A DNA stretch of 64,000 nt, taken from NCBI RefSeq assembly GCF_022012295.1, contig NZ_JAKLTN010000002.1:496001-560000 (forward strand). The letters run 5' to 3'. This DNA is from Dechloromonas hankyongensis. Its GTDB lineage: Bacteria > Pseudomonadota > Gammaproteobacteria > Burkholderiales > Rhodocyclaceae. The notes below the pieces were generated by a model. It worked only from the letters and a program-made list of their open reading frames with translations. It had not been told where the DNA came from and made no database searches. Below are positions 36,801 to 45,592 of the stretch, piece by piece. The translations under genes and the position numbers were made by a program. Positions within the stretch are counted from its first letter, which is position 1. Each line of letters starts with the position of its first letter.

Positions 36801-38140
36801 GGCGTGACGGCGATCAGTTCAATGGCAAGATCCCGGTAGCTTTCCGGGGCGTAGATCATGACGGATTGGGCCTTGAGCATGCGCTCGTAAAGCGGACCGT
36901 GGGCGTCGAGAGCGAAGTAGCAGGCACCAGGACGAACCGGAATGGCGCCGGGTACCTGCGAGGCATGGGTCAGGCGAACGCCGGACATGGCTGAGAGCAC
37001 CAGCTTTTCGACATCGTCCGGGGCGCCGAGCTTGATGCGCAAGGGAATCGACTCGATGATTTCGGATTGCGGATGGGCGGCGGTGACCGACAGGTAGAAG
37101 GCTGTTTCGCTGTCGATCTTGTCGGAATCCAGATGGCCGGCATAGAAGGACGGCTTCGGCTGGCTCAGGGATATGGCGAAATATCGTGTCGAGATCACCG
37201 TGTCGAGCAGGTCGCGCAGGATTTGATCAAGGCGCCAGAAGCCAGGGCCGGGCTGCAGATGGTCGTAGCCAGGTAGGTCGTTCAGCGTGTAGCCCTTGGA
37301 AAAGGTCATCAAGCCGCCGGCGAGGCGCAGCAATTCCTGAAACAGCCGTTCCGGCGAGGTGTCTGGATTGCGGAACAGATGGGTCAGCGTCGCGCAGGCA
37401 CTGCTGGCGGTGTGTAGCAACCAGAAAGAGGCGATGTCGCCCGAGCGGAATTCGATGACGTTCTTGTTCGGCTCGCGATGAAATCCGTAGAGCGCTTCGA
37501 CCTTGGCCAGCAGGGCATCGATCTGACGGCGTAGCATCATGAAGACGTTCGGCGCGCTGCGCAGACTCAGCGAAGGGGGCATGAAGGCCGGATCGGCTTC
37601 GAAGCTGTTGCTGGAAGTCCGACGAATCCTGACGATGGGCATGGTCAGGAATTGATCCCGATTGTCGTTTTCCGATTTCAGGTACGAAATCTGGCTGAGC
37701 GTGGCGATGTCCGCTTCGGCAGCATCGGTGTACAGATCTGTGGTGTCGCGAGGTACGACGAGATAGCGTGCCTGTCCGGATTCGGACTGGGTGTTCGCGC
37801 AGTTCCCACCGTGCGCGTTAATGTAGTTTAGCGCCAGATAGAAATCGGTTGTTCCGTCATCGCTGACCGCGCTGCCCAGCGCCAGAGGGGCGGGGAGTTG
37901 ATCGATATCCGGGGCGATAAAGAAGTCGCCATTCGGAAAGACGGCCGAAATACGGTTGAAGCGCAGTATCCCGTTCTTCAGGGAGTCGATATCCAGATCA
38001 ATGTCGCGCACGCCCCAGGCATAGGGATTGGCCGTCAGTAAGGCCCGTTTGATTTGGTTCTCGGTGTGTGAATCCTGGTGCTGGAAGTGCTGGGGGCGCA
38101 GGAAAAGTCCTTCGCCCCAGAGTATTTTTGCGTTGTTCAT
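36797..38140 (-). CDS. tssK: T6SS baseplate protein TssK
   Basis: A 447-residue baseplate subunit that links the baseplate to the membrane complex through TssL/TssM. The start MNNAKILWGEGLFLRPQHFQ is diagnostic of TssK, which is why the ATG at 38140 is preferred to one 36 bases upstream. The C-terminal part, about 330-445, forms the trimer head. tssJ ends 13 bases upstream. Confidence 0.95.
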   Translation of the reverse strand: MNNAKILWGEGLFLRPQHFQHQDSHTENQIKRALLTANPYAWGVRDIDLDIDSLKNGILRFNRISAVFPNGDFFIAPDIDQLPAPLALGSAVSDDGTTDFYLALNYINAHGGNCANTQSESGQARYLVVPRDTTDLYTDAAEADIATLSQISYLKSENDNRDQFLTMPIVRIRRTSSNSFEADPAFMPPSLSLRSAPNVFMMLRRQIDALLAKVEALYGFHREPNKNVIEFRSGDIASFWLLHTASSACATLTHLFRNPDTSPERLFQELLRLAGGLMTFSKGYTLNDLPGYDHLQPGPGFWRLDQILRDLLDTVISTRYFAISLSQPKPSFYAGHLDSDKIDSETAFYLSVTAAHPQSEIIESIPLRIKLGAPDDVEKLVLSAMSGVRLTHASQVPGAIPVRPGACYFALDAHGPLYERMLKAQSVMIYAPESYRDLAIELIAVTP

Positions 38141-38153
38141 TGTGAGTATTGGG

Positions 38154-38786
38154 TTACGAGTTGCATTGCACGCCAACCAGGGAGCGCACGGTTTCCGGAC
38201 TGATCTCTGTTACCAGCGATCCCTTGCTTGCATTGAAGGAGCAGGCATGTGCGCCGATCGTAATTCCATTGTCAAAAGACAGCTTGTTGTCGAAGGCAAG
38301 TTTCCATCTTCCCTGGTATGGGAGACGGAACATGCCGACTACCCCTATCGTTGTCGCATCTCCCGGAACTTTAAGGTTGATGTCATATGACTTTCCGGGT
38401 AGTAGAACGATTTCCCGAACCGAGACCAGTTCTTCGCCTAGCGCTTCTTTTTCGGCTTCTGCCGAGGTGATCTGCGGATAGGTCATGGCCTTGAATTTTT
38501 CATTGGCCCGCAAGACGTAAAGCTTGGTCACCAACGACAAGGGCTTTCCGGAACTAGCCAGATTAAGCTGGTCGCCGGCAAATATCCTGATGCTCATATC
38601 CCGGCTGATCTTGCTCGGATCGACTTCCTTCTTGGTTACCCCGGTTGCCTCGAGAACTGCGCCGACGGCCGAACCGGCCAGTTGCAGTGCCGACGCCTGG
38701 GCGCAACCGCCAACAGTAACGGGGATGGTCATCGCCATTGCCAATTTGCGCAACGCCGCCATGCCGAAGTTGTTTTCAATTGTCAT
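38154..38786 (-). CDS. tssJ: T6SS outer-membrane lipoprotein TssJ
   Basis: A 210-residue lipoprotein that anchors the T6SS membrane complex in the outer membrane. The signal peptide ends in VTVGGC (Cys28 with this start; Cys20 if the ATG at 38762 is used). The body has the TssJ beta-sandwich pattern: ISRDMSIRIFAGDQLNLA, then LSLVTKLYVLRANEKFK and the late GKSYDINLKVP. A C-terminal extension with two cysteines is longer than in E. coli. Divergent from the TPR lipoprotein gene. Confidence 0.9.
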   Translation of the reverse strand: MTIENNFGMAALRKLAMAMTIPVTVGGCAQASALQLAGSAVGAVLEATGVTKKEVDPSKISRDMSIRIFAGDQLNLASSGKPLSLVTKLYVLRANEKFKAMTYPQITSAEAEKEALGEELVSVREIVLLPGKSYDINLKVPGDATTIGVVGMFRLPYQGRWKLAFDNKLSFDNGITIGAHACSFNASKGSLVTEISPETVRSLVGVQCNS

Positions 38787-38941
38787 GAAATTGATGCGGA
38801 CAGCACGATTGATCGAGTAGGACGGCTCAATAAAATATGCATTTTGGTTGAAAATACCAGAGGCATTAATGTACTATTTCGGCTTGATATAGGCAAACCC
38901 AATGGCATTATTTATGTCGTTTGGCATAGCAAGGAGAAGGA

Positions 38942-39562
38942 ATGTACCCGCTGAAGCATCTGTCGTCGGTGCTCGTTGTAGGCGCTGTTATCACGCTGTC
39001 CGGCTGCGCTTCGAAAAACACGCCGATGTCCCAGGAAGAGTTTTCCACGGCCATGGCGCAGTCGAGCGCCAGCGCCGATTCGCTGCTGGAAAAAGGGAAT
39101 CGTGAGGAAGCAGTAAAGGTTTTGAACGATTTGGCCAAGAAAAATCCCGGACGCAAGGACCCGTGGGTGCGCATGGCCAGAATTCACTTTGATGGCGAGA
39201 ACTATGCCCAAGCCATCGTGGCCGCCGAAGAAGCCCTGCAGCGCGATAACACCGATCGCACGGCCAAGAGTATCCGGGCGGTTGGTGGTCTCCGCGTAGC
39301 CGCCCAGTCCCTGAACGATCTCAAGGGCGACGTCGAATTGAAGGGCGATGCCCGTTCCGATGCGGTTGGCTTGGCCAAGGTCATGCGCGACACGCTGGGT
39401 GAGGATGTGCTGGTTCCGCCGGACGACAAAAAGAAAAAGCCGGCTCCCATCGTTGTTCGCCCTAAACCCGCTGCTACGGCGCCTTCTGCGCAGCCTGTTG
39501 GGCAGAAACCGTTGGCCCCGGTATCAGCCTCGGCGGGCAATCCGTTTGGTGCGTTGAAGTAA
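38942..39562 (+). CDS. T6SS-associated TPR lipoprotein
   Basis: A 206-residue lipoprotein: signal peptide with lipobox LSGC (Cys22), two to three TPR-like repeats (KGNREEAVKVLNDLAKKNPG, then DPWVRMARIHFDGENYAQAI), and a Pro/Ala-rich tail (KKKKPAPIVVRPKPAATAPS). Same position before tssB as a TPR lipoprotein in Burkholderia-type T6SS clusters; its function in the machine is not known to me. Divergent from tssJ, first gene of the rightward T6SS transcript. AAGGAGAAGG precedes the ATG. Confidence 0.82.
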   Translation: MYPLKHLSSVLVVGAVITLSGCASKNTPMSQEEFSTAMAQSSASADSLLEKGNREEAVKVLNDLAKKNPGRKDPWVRMARIHFDGENYAQAIVAAEEALQRDNTDRTAKSIRAVGGLRVAAQSLNDLKGDVELKGDARSDAVGLAKVMRDTLGEDVLVPPDDKKKKPAPIVVRPKPAATAPSAQPVGQKPLAPVSASAGNPFGALK

Positions 39563-39640
39563 TTCGGTTCATGAAAGACGCATGGCTCGCGGTGCATTGC
39601 CAGTACGTCGTCGCTCTCAGTCTTTGTTTCGGAGGTTCTT

Positions 39641-40153
39641 GTGGCTAAAAAGGAAAGTGTTCAGAAGCGCTTGCAGAAGGTTCGTCCGCCGCGCGTTCAA
39701 TTGACGTATGACGTCGAGATCGGCGATGCCATCGAGGTGAAGGAGCTGCCGTTTGTGGTTGGCGTGCTCGGTGATTTCGCCGCGCAATCCAAGCAGGAGC
39801 AGGGCAAGGTCCGTGATCGCAAGTTCGTCAATATCGACATGGACAACTTCGATGACGTGATGGAAGGCATGGCCCCGCGCGCCACCTATCGCGTCAAAAA
39901 CCGCCTGACGCCGGAAGGCGGCGAGTTGGGGGTCGATATCGAGTTCAGCAAGTTCGAGGACTTCCGTCCCGAATCGGTGGTTCAGCAAGTCGAGCCACTG
40001 CGCAAACTCCAGGAAGCGCGTTCCAAGCTGGCCGATCTCCGCAACAAGCTGGCTGGCAATGAAAAGCTGGAAGATTTGCTCAATGACGTGCTGAACAGTA
40101 CGGAACAGCTGCAGAGCCTCGGCGGCCAGCGCAACGAGGGAGGCCTGCAATGA
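39641..40153 (+). CDS. tssB: T6SS sheath small subunit TssB
   Basis: A 170-residue sheath protein that pairs with TssC. Starts with GTG at 39641 after GGAGG; the N-terminus has the expected KKESVQKRLQKVRPPRVQLT. DFAAQSKQEQGKVRDRKFVN and the C-terminal LRNKLAGNEKLEDLL are family features. Overlaps tssC by four bases. Confidence 0.97.
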   Translation: MAKKESVQKRLQKVRPPRVQLTYDVEIGDAIEVKELPFVVGVLGDFAAQSKQEQGKVRDRKFVNIDMDNFDDVMEGMAPRATYRVKNRLTPEGGELGVDIEFSKFEDFRPESVVQQVEPLRKLQEARSKLADLRNKLAGNEKLEDLLNDVLNSTEQLQSLGGQRNEGGLQ

Positions 40154-41634
40154 CGCTCCAGGCCGCGATGGCGACCGGCTCGGCCGGCGTTCAGGAAGCA
40201 GGGCTACTCGATCAGATCATCGAGGAAAGCCGCGTTGCCCAGTCCGATCAGGAAAAGAACCGGGCACGCGACATTATCAGCGAACTGGTCAGCCAGGTTC
40301 TTGATGGCGAAGTCGTCGTTTCCGAAAACCTCGCCGCCTCGCTGGATGCACGGGTTGCCGAGCTGGACCGTCTGATCTCCGAACAGCTCAGCGAGGTCAT
40401 GCATGCGCCGGAATTCCAGGCCCTGGAAGGCGCCTGGACCGGCCTGCACTACCTGTGCAAGCAGACGTCGACCGGCCAGCAGCTCAAGATCAAGCTGTTC
40501 AACGCGGGGAAGCGCGATTTGGTCAAGGACTTCAAGGCGGCCATCGATTTCGACCAGAGCGCCCTGTTCAAGAAGGTGTACGAAGAGGAATTCGGTACAT
40601 TCGGCGGCGCTCCGTTCGGTACGCTGATCGGCCAGTACGAAATTTCCCGGCAGCCCGAGGATATGTACTTCATCGACCAGATGTCGCATGTCGCCGCTGC
40701 CGCCCACGCTCCGTTCATCGCATCCGCCGCGCCGCAACTGTTCGGGCTGGAAACCTATACCGAACTCGGCAAGCCGCGCGACATGGGCAAGGTTTTCGAC
40801 ACGGTCGAGTACGCCAAGTGGAAATCCTTCCGCGAGTCGGAGGATTCGCGTTACGTTGGCCTGGCCCTGCCGCGCTTCCTCGGGCGTCTGCCTTACAACC
40901 CGATCGACGGCGAAGTGACCGAAGGTTTCAACTTCGTCGAAGACGTCGATGGCACCGATCACGACAAGTACCTCTGGTGCAACGCGGCCTTCGCTTTCGC
41001 CGCCCGGCTGACCAGCGCTTTCGAAAGCTACGGCTGGTGTGCCGCCATCCGCGGCGTCGAGGGCGGCGGCCTGGTCGAGGACCTGCCGACACATACTTTC
41101 CGTACTGACGACGGTGAAGTGGCGCTCAAATGCCCGACCGAAGTCGCCATTACCGACCGGCGCGAGAAGGAATTGAGCGATCTCGGTTTCATCCCGCTGG
41201 TGCATTGCAAGAACACCGACTACGCGGCGTTCTTCGGTGCCCAGTCGGCCCAGAAAGCCAAGAAGTACGACACCGATTCGGCCAACGCCAACGCGTCGCT
41301 CTCCGCCCAACTGCAATACATGTTCGCGGTATCGCGGATCGCCCACTACATGAAGGCGATGATGCGCGACAAGATCGGTAGCTTTGCTTCCGCCTCCAAT
41401 GTTCAAAGCTATCTGCAGCGCTGGATCGATCAGTACGTGACAGCCGACGACTCGGCGTCGCAGGAAACCAAGGCGCAATTCCCTTTGCGCGAAGCCTCGG
41501 TGGAGGTCAGCGAGGTCCCCGGACGCCCCGGCGTCTACCGCGCCGTGTCGTTCATCCGCCCGCATTTCCAGTTGGACGAACTGTCCGTCTCGCTCCGTCT
41601 GGTGGCCGAGCTGCCGCAGTCCAGCAAGGGCTAA
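40150..41634 (+). CDS. tssC: T6SS sheath large subunit TssC
   Basis: A 494-residue contractile sheath protein. Recognisable segments include APEFQALEGAWTGLHYLCKQ, the middle FGGAPFGTLIGQYEIS and the C-terminal VYRAVSFIRPHFQLDELSVS-type strands. Size and position next to tssB confirm the call; the ATG overlaps the tssB stop (ATGA). hcp follows 34 bases downstream with its own strong ribosome site. Confidence 0.98.
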   Translation: MTLQAAMATGSAGVQEAGLLDQIIEESRVAQSDQEKNRARDIISELVSQVLDGEVVVSENLAASLDARVAELDRLISEQLSEVMHAPEFQALEGAWTGLHYLCKQTSTGQQLKIKLFNAGKRDLVKDFKAAIDFDQSALFKKVYEEEFGTFGGAPFGTLIGQYEISRQPEDMYFIDQMSHVAAAAHAPFIASAAPQLFGLETYTELGKPRDMGKVFDTVEYAKWKSFRESEDSRYVGLALPRFLGRLPYNPIDGEVTEGFNFVEDVDGTDHDKYLWCNAAFAFAARLTSAFESYGWCAAIRGVEGGGLVEDLPTHTFRTDDGEVALKCPTEVAITDRREKELSDLGFIPLVHCKNTDYAAFFGAQSAQKAKKYDTDSANANASLSAQLQYMFAVSRIAHYMKAMMRDKIGSFASASNVQSYLQRWIDQYVTADDSASQETKAQFPLREASVEVSEVPGRPGVYRAVSFIRPHFQLDELSVSLRLVAELPQSSKG

Positions 41635-41668
41635 TCGTTTCCCATAACCATTAAGGAGAATCAGCAAG

Positions 41669-42205
41669 ATGAAAGATATTTACGTCGAGTTCAAAGGCAG
41701 CGACATCAAGGGCGATTCCCGCGATGCCAAGCACAAGGACACCGTCGAGGTGTACAGCTGGGCGCACACCATGCGCCAGCCGAAATCCGCTACCGCTTCC
41801 GCCGCCGGTGGCCATACCGCCGAGCGTGTTGAGCATGGCGAGATGATTTTCACCAAGGACATCGACGGTTCCAGCCCCAAGCTGTACCAGGCTTGCTCCT
41901 CGGGCCTGGTGGTGAGCGATGTCATCATCTATTTCTACCGCGCCTTTGGCGGCCAGAACAATACCGGCAATCCTTCGGCAACGCAGAATCGTCACCAGTA
42001 TCTGAAGATTGAACTGAAGAACGTCATCATCGCCTCGGTTTCCCCGGCGGTCGATGAAGAGGGCATTCCGAAAGAGAGCTTCTCCCTGAAGTACTCCGCC
42101 GTGAAGTGGACCTACGACGAACTGAACATCGACGGCACCAAGACCGGCAAGGTCAATATCCAGGGCGCCTGGAACCTAGCGAAGAACACGCCGAACCTCA
42201 CCTGA
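41669..42205 (+). CDS. hcp: T6SS inner-tube protein Hcp (TssD)
   Basis: A 178-residue ring-forming tube protein that is expelled by the sheath. N-terminal MKDIYVEFKGSDIKGDSRDA, HGEMIFTKDIDGSSPKLYQA, and the final beta strands FSLKYSAVKWTYDE. AAGGAG precedes the ATG. A hairpin directly behind the gene probably keeps downstream baseplate genes at a lower level. Confidence 0.97.
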   Translation: MKDIYVEFKGSDIKGDSRDAKHKDTVEVYSWAHTMRQPKSATASAAGGHTAERVEHGEMIFTKDIDGSSPKLYQACSSGLVVSDVIIYFYRAFGGQNNTGNPSATQNRHQYLKIELKNVIIASVSPAVDEEGIPKESFSLKYSAVKWTYDELNIDGTKTGKVNIQGAWNLAKNTPNLT

Positions 42206-42225
42206 TCGACACGATCGTGGAGAAC

Positions 42226-42253
42226 ACGGCGGAACCGGCGTTCCGCCGTTTTT
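42226..42253 (+). terminator. Hairpin between hcp and tssE
   Basis: A 10-bp stem ACGGCGGAAC/GTTCCGCCGT with CGGC loop and a T5 run that ends two bases before the tssE ATG. It looks like a partial terminator or 3'-protecting structure for hcp mRNA. Confidence 0.75.
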
Positions 42254-42254
42254 C

Positions 42255-42731
42255 ATGAACAAGGGTTTCGAGCCTTCCTTTTTCGACAAGCTATTCGACG
42301 ACCAGCCCGTGGGGGCTGCGCGGCGCCGCTTGTCGCTTGAACAACTGAAGGATTCGGTGGCCCGCGATCTGGAAGCGCTGCTCAATACCCGGATGGCCAT
42401 GGACGAGGAACTGGCCGGATCTTTTCCGTTGGTGGCGCGTTCGGTCGCCGGTTTCGGCCTGGCCGATTTTGCCGGACTGAGCCTGGCCAATGTCCATCAC
42501 CGCCGGCAGATATGTTGCTCCATCGAGGGTGCCATTGCAGCCCATGAGCCGCGCCTGCGCGATGTCCGGGTCGATCTCGAACTGCATCGCAAGACGGTGA
42601 ACGCCCTGTATTTCTCGATCAACGCCGTCCTGGTCGTCCGGCCGGCACAGGAGCCAGTCAGCTTCGACGCCTTGTTGACACCGACCAGCCTGCAATACTC
42701 GGTCAGCCGGCATCGGCGCCTGGGAGCCTGA
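42255..42731 (+). CDS. tssE: T6SS baseplate protein TssE (gp25-like)
   Basis: A 158-residue gp25/lysozyme-fold baseplate wedge protein. The beginning FEPSFFDKLFDDQP is standard, and the later RDVRVDLELHRKTVNALYFS contains the core strands. The ATG follows the T-run of the hcp hairpin with no visible Shine-Dalgarno, so its translation may depend on unfolding or on read-through. Overlaps tssF by one base. Confidence 0.93.
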   Translation: MNKGFEPSFFDKLFDDQPVGAARRRLSLEQLKDSVARDLEALLNTRMAMDEELAGSFPLVARSVAGFGLADFAGLSLANVHHRRQICCSIEGAIAAHEPRLRDVRVDLELHRKTVNALYFSINAVLVVRPAQEPVSFDALLTPTSLQYSVSRHRRLGA

Positions 42732-44563
42732 TGGAAGATTTGCTGCCGTACTATGAACGGGAACTGGCCTTCATGCGCCAGCATTCGCGCCAGTTTGCCG
42801 AGCGCTATCCCAAGCTGGCCGCCCAGTTGCTGCTTTCCGGCGAGGGGTGCGACGACCCGCACGTCGAGCGGATGATCCAGTCGTTCGCCTTGTTGACTGC
42901 CCGCGTTTCCAAGAAACTCGAAGACAGTTATCCGCAATTCACCGAGGCGCTGCTCAACGTCCTGTACCCGCATTACCTGCGGCCATTTCCAAGTTGCTCG
43001 ATTGCGCATTTCGATCACGGCGGCGGCGAACTGACGTCGGTGGCCAGCATTCCGCGGGGCACCGAACTGCAATCGCGGCCGATCAAAGGGGCGGTGTGCA
43101 AGTTCAGGACAGCCTGGGATCTTCAACTGGCGCCGGTCTCGCTCGGTGACCTGACCTTCGATCCGATTGCCAGCGCGCCGAGTGACGTTCGTCTGCCGGT
43201 CGGTTGCAATGCCTTGCTGTCATTTTCGCTGTCCCTGCGCGGCATGGCGCAGGAAGGGGGCATCGGCAAGCTGGACAAGTTGCGGATCTATATCGATGCC
43301 GAAGCTTCCGTCGCTTCGGCGCTGCGCGATGCGCTTTTCCTGCGCAAGCTGAAGGTCTATGCCGTCGGTGCCGATCAGCGCTGGCGCATCGCCCGCGACA
43401 AGCTGATCGGCGAAGTCGGCTTCGCGGTCGATGAGGCGCTGATCGATATGCCGGCGACCGCGCATGGCGCCTACCGCTATCTGACCGAGTATTTCTGCTT
43501 CCCGGAGAAATTCAATTTCTTCGATATCAATATCGGCGACATTCCCTCGGGACTGCACTGGGAAAGCAAGATCACGCTGCACGTTGCCCTGGGCGATCTG
43601 CGGGCCGACAGCGACGCTTCGCGCCTGCTGCAAACGCTGACCGCGCAGAACCTGCGGCTGGGCTGCGTGCCGGTGGTCAACCTGTTTGCCCAGCGCGGCG
43701 ATCCGATACGCATCAGCAATCGCCAGGTGAGCTACCCAGTGGTGGCCGACGGCCGGCGAGCCTATGCCTACGATGTCTACTCGATCGATGCGGTGCGCCG
43801 GGTCCGGCAGACGGCGCAGGGCGAGTCGATTACCGAATTCCGCCCCTTCTTTTCCCTGCGCCATGGCGAAACGCCGGAACGCAACGGCTATTACTGGTAT
43901 GCCCAGCGGGATCACCTGGTTGCCGAGACCAGCCCTGGCTACGAGACGTCGCTGTCCATCGTCGATGCCGATTTCGATCCGGTGCAGCCGAAAACCGATG
44001 TCCTGAGCCTGCAGTTGAGCTGTACCAACCGCGATCTGCCGACCCTGATGTCGGTCGGTCTGCCGTCCGGCGACCTGTTCCTCGAGGGCGGTTCCAGCGT
44101 TCGCGCCATCAAGCTGCTGCGCAAGCCCAGCCAGCCCTACCGTTTCGACCACCGGCGGGATGGACAGTGGCGCATCATTTCTCACTTGTCGCTGAATCAC
44201 CTGTCGCTGACCGCCAGCGGCCTGGCCGCCTTCCAGGAAATGCTGGCCTTGTACGACCTGCCGAGAAGCGCGGCCAGCCGGCGGCAGATCGAGGGATTGC
44301 TCGATATCGAGCAATCGGACAAAACGGTCTGGATGTCCGGCGAACCCTTCGCCTGTTTCGTGCGCGGCGTCGAGGTCCGCCTCACGATCGACGAAACCAG
44401 CTTTATCGGCAGCGGCCTCGATGTCTTCGTACGCTGCATAGACCGCTTTCTCGGGCTCTATGTCAGCCTGAACAGCTTTATCCAGCTGGTTGTAGTGTCC
44501 AGCCGAACCGGAGAGGAACTGATCCGATGCGCACCCCGCAACGGCGACTCGATCCTGCTCTAG
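42731..44563 (+). CDS. tssF: T6SS baseplate protein TssF
   Basis: A 610-residue wedge protein. Start MEDLLPYYERELAFMRQHSR and following FAERYPKLAAQLLLSG with DPHVERMIQSFALL are diagnostic. It forms the (TssF)2-TssG complex and overlaps tssG by 37 bases, coupling their translation. Confidence 0.97.
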   Translation: MEDLLPYYERELAFMRQHSRQFAERYPKLAAQLLLSGEGCDDPHVERMIQSFALLTARVSKKLEDSYPQFTEALLNVLYPHYLRPFPSCSIAHFDHGGGELTSVASIPRGTELQSRPIKGAVCKFRTAWDLQLAPVSLGDLTFDPIASAPSDVRLPVGCNALLSFSLSLRGMAQEGGIGKLDKLRIYIDAEASVASALRDALFLRKLKVYAVGADQRWRIARDKLIGEVGFAVDEALIDMPATAHGAYRYLTEYFCFPEKFNFFDINIGDIPSGLHWESKITLHVALGDLRADSDASRLLQTLTAQNLRLGCVPVVNLFAQRGDPIRISNRQVSYPVVADGRRAYAYDVYSIDAVRRVRQTAQGESITEFRPFFSLRHGETPERNGYYWYAQRDHLVAETSPGYETSLSIVDADFDPVQPKTDVLSLQLSCTNRDLPTLMSVGLPSGDLFLEGGSSVRAIKLLRKPSQPYRFDHRRDGQWRIISHLSLNHLSLTASGLAAFQEMLALYDLPRSAASRRQIEGLLDIEQSDKTVWMSGEPFACFVRGVEVRLTIDETSFIGSGLDVFVRCIDRFLGLYVSLNSFIQLVVVSSRTGEELIRCAPRNGDSILL

Positions 44564-45591
44564 TCGAGCACAGCCTGCAGGAACCTGAGCGCTACGAGTT
44601 TTTCCAGCTCGTCCGCCTCTACGAGAATGTCTTTCGCCATACCCTGCGCGGGCAGGGCGGCGATGTGATCAATGACCGTATCCGCTTTCGCAACTCGCTG
44701 CGCCTGGGCTTCGCACCCAGCCAGGTCGATGCCATTGAGGCGGGCTATCGCCGGGACGATGACGGGCTGGCTACCGGCGAACTCGAACAGGTCGAGGTGA
44801 CGCCCAGCTTCATGGGCATGCTCGGGCTCAACGGCACCTTGCCGATTCACTATACCGAGCAGGTCATCAACCACGCCCGTTTCAAGCGCGACGAATCGGG
44901 GCGGGCTTTTCTCGATCTATTCACCAGCCGGGCTGTCGGCCATTTTTACCGGGCCTGGAAAAAATACCGCCTGCCTATCCTTTACGAGACTGACCGGCAA
45001 AACCGCTTTCTGCCTTTGATCCTGTCTCTCGGTGGTCTGGGTTTCGGCGCCCTGCGCGAACGCTTGGGCAGCGGCGCGGGGGCCATTGATGACGAGTCGA
45101 TTGCCCATTTCACGGGCTTGCTACGCCAGCGGCCGGTGTCAGCCGAAACCCTGCAACGGGTGATCGGCAGTTATTTCCAGGAAACCGTCAGGATCGAGCA
45201 ATTCGTAGGGCACTGGTACGCCGTGCCGGCCGCACAGCGATCCAGTCTGGGCGGCAAAAACGTCACGCTGGGCGGCAATGCGCTGGTCGGCGAGCGCGTC
45301 TGGCAACGCAATTTGCGTATCCGCATCCATATCGGCCCATTGCGTCATGCGCGCTACATGGGCTTTCTGCCCAAAGGCGAACTGGCGGCGGCATTGGAAA
45401 AAATCCTCTCGCTGGCCACCGGTGGCCAGTTCGAATACGAAATCCGTCCCATCCTGCGCGCCGAAGATGTCAAGCCGGCGGCCCTGGGCGGGAAAGTCGG
45501 CTGCCGCCTGGGCTACGACAGCTTCATGCTGAGCAATCCGGAAAGCCGGGACCGCGCCGATACCGCCTATCTCACCCAATTCATTCATTAA
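44527..45591 (+). CDS. tssG: T6SS baseplate protein TssG
   Basis: A 354-residue wedge protein. The N-terminal LQEPERYEFFQLVRLYENVF and the LGFAPSQVDAIE-type stretch fit the family, as does the internal GMLGLNGTLPIHYTE. The ATG at 44527 lies inside the end of tssF; the frame is open further upstream, but only as an overlap with tssF. clpV begins one base after its stop. Confidence 0.95.
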   Translation: MRTPQRRLDPALVEHSLQEPERYEFFQLVRLYENVFRHTLRGQGGDVINDRIRFRNSLRLGFAPSQVDAIEAGYRRDDDGLATGELEQVEVTPSFMGMLGLNGTLPIHYTEQVINHARFKRDESGRAFLDLFTSRAVGHFYRAWKKYRLPILYETDRQNRFLPLILSLGGLGFGALRERLGSGAGAIDDESIAHFTGLLRQRPVSAETLQRVIGSYFQETVRIEQFVGHWYAVPAAQRSSLGGKNVTLGGNALVGERVWQRNLRIRIHIGPLRHARYMGFLPKGELAAALEKILSLATGGQFEYEIRPILRAEDVKPAALGGKVGCRLGYDSFMLSNPESRDRADTAYLTQFIH

Positions 45592-45592
45592 C

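Noticed and set aside
38787..38941. Possible sigma-54 promoter for the rightward T6SS operon (TGGCATTATTTATGTC-like)
   Set aside because: The -12 element lacks the required GC, so the match is not better than chance.
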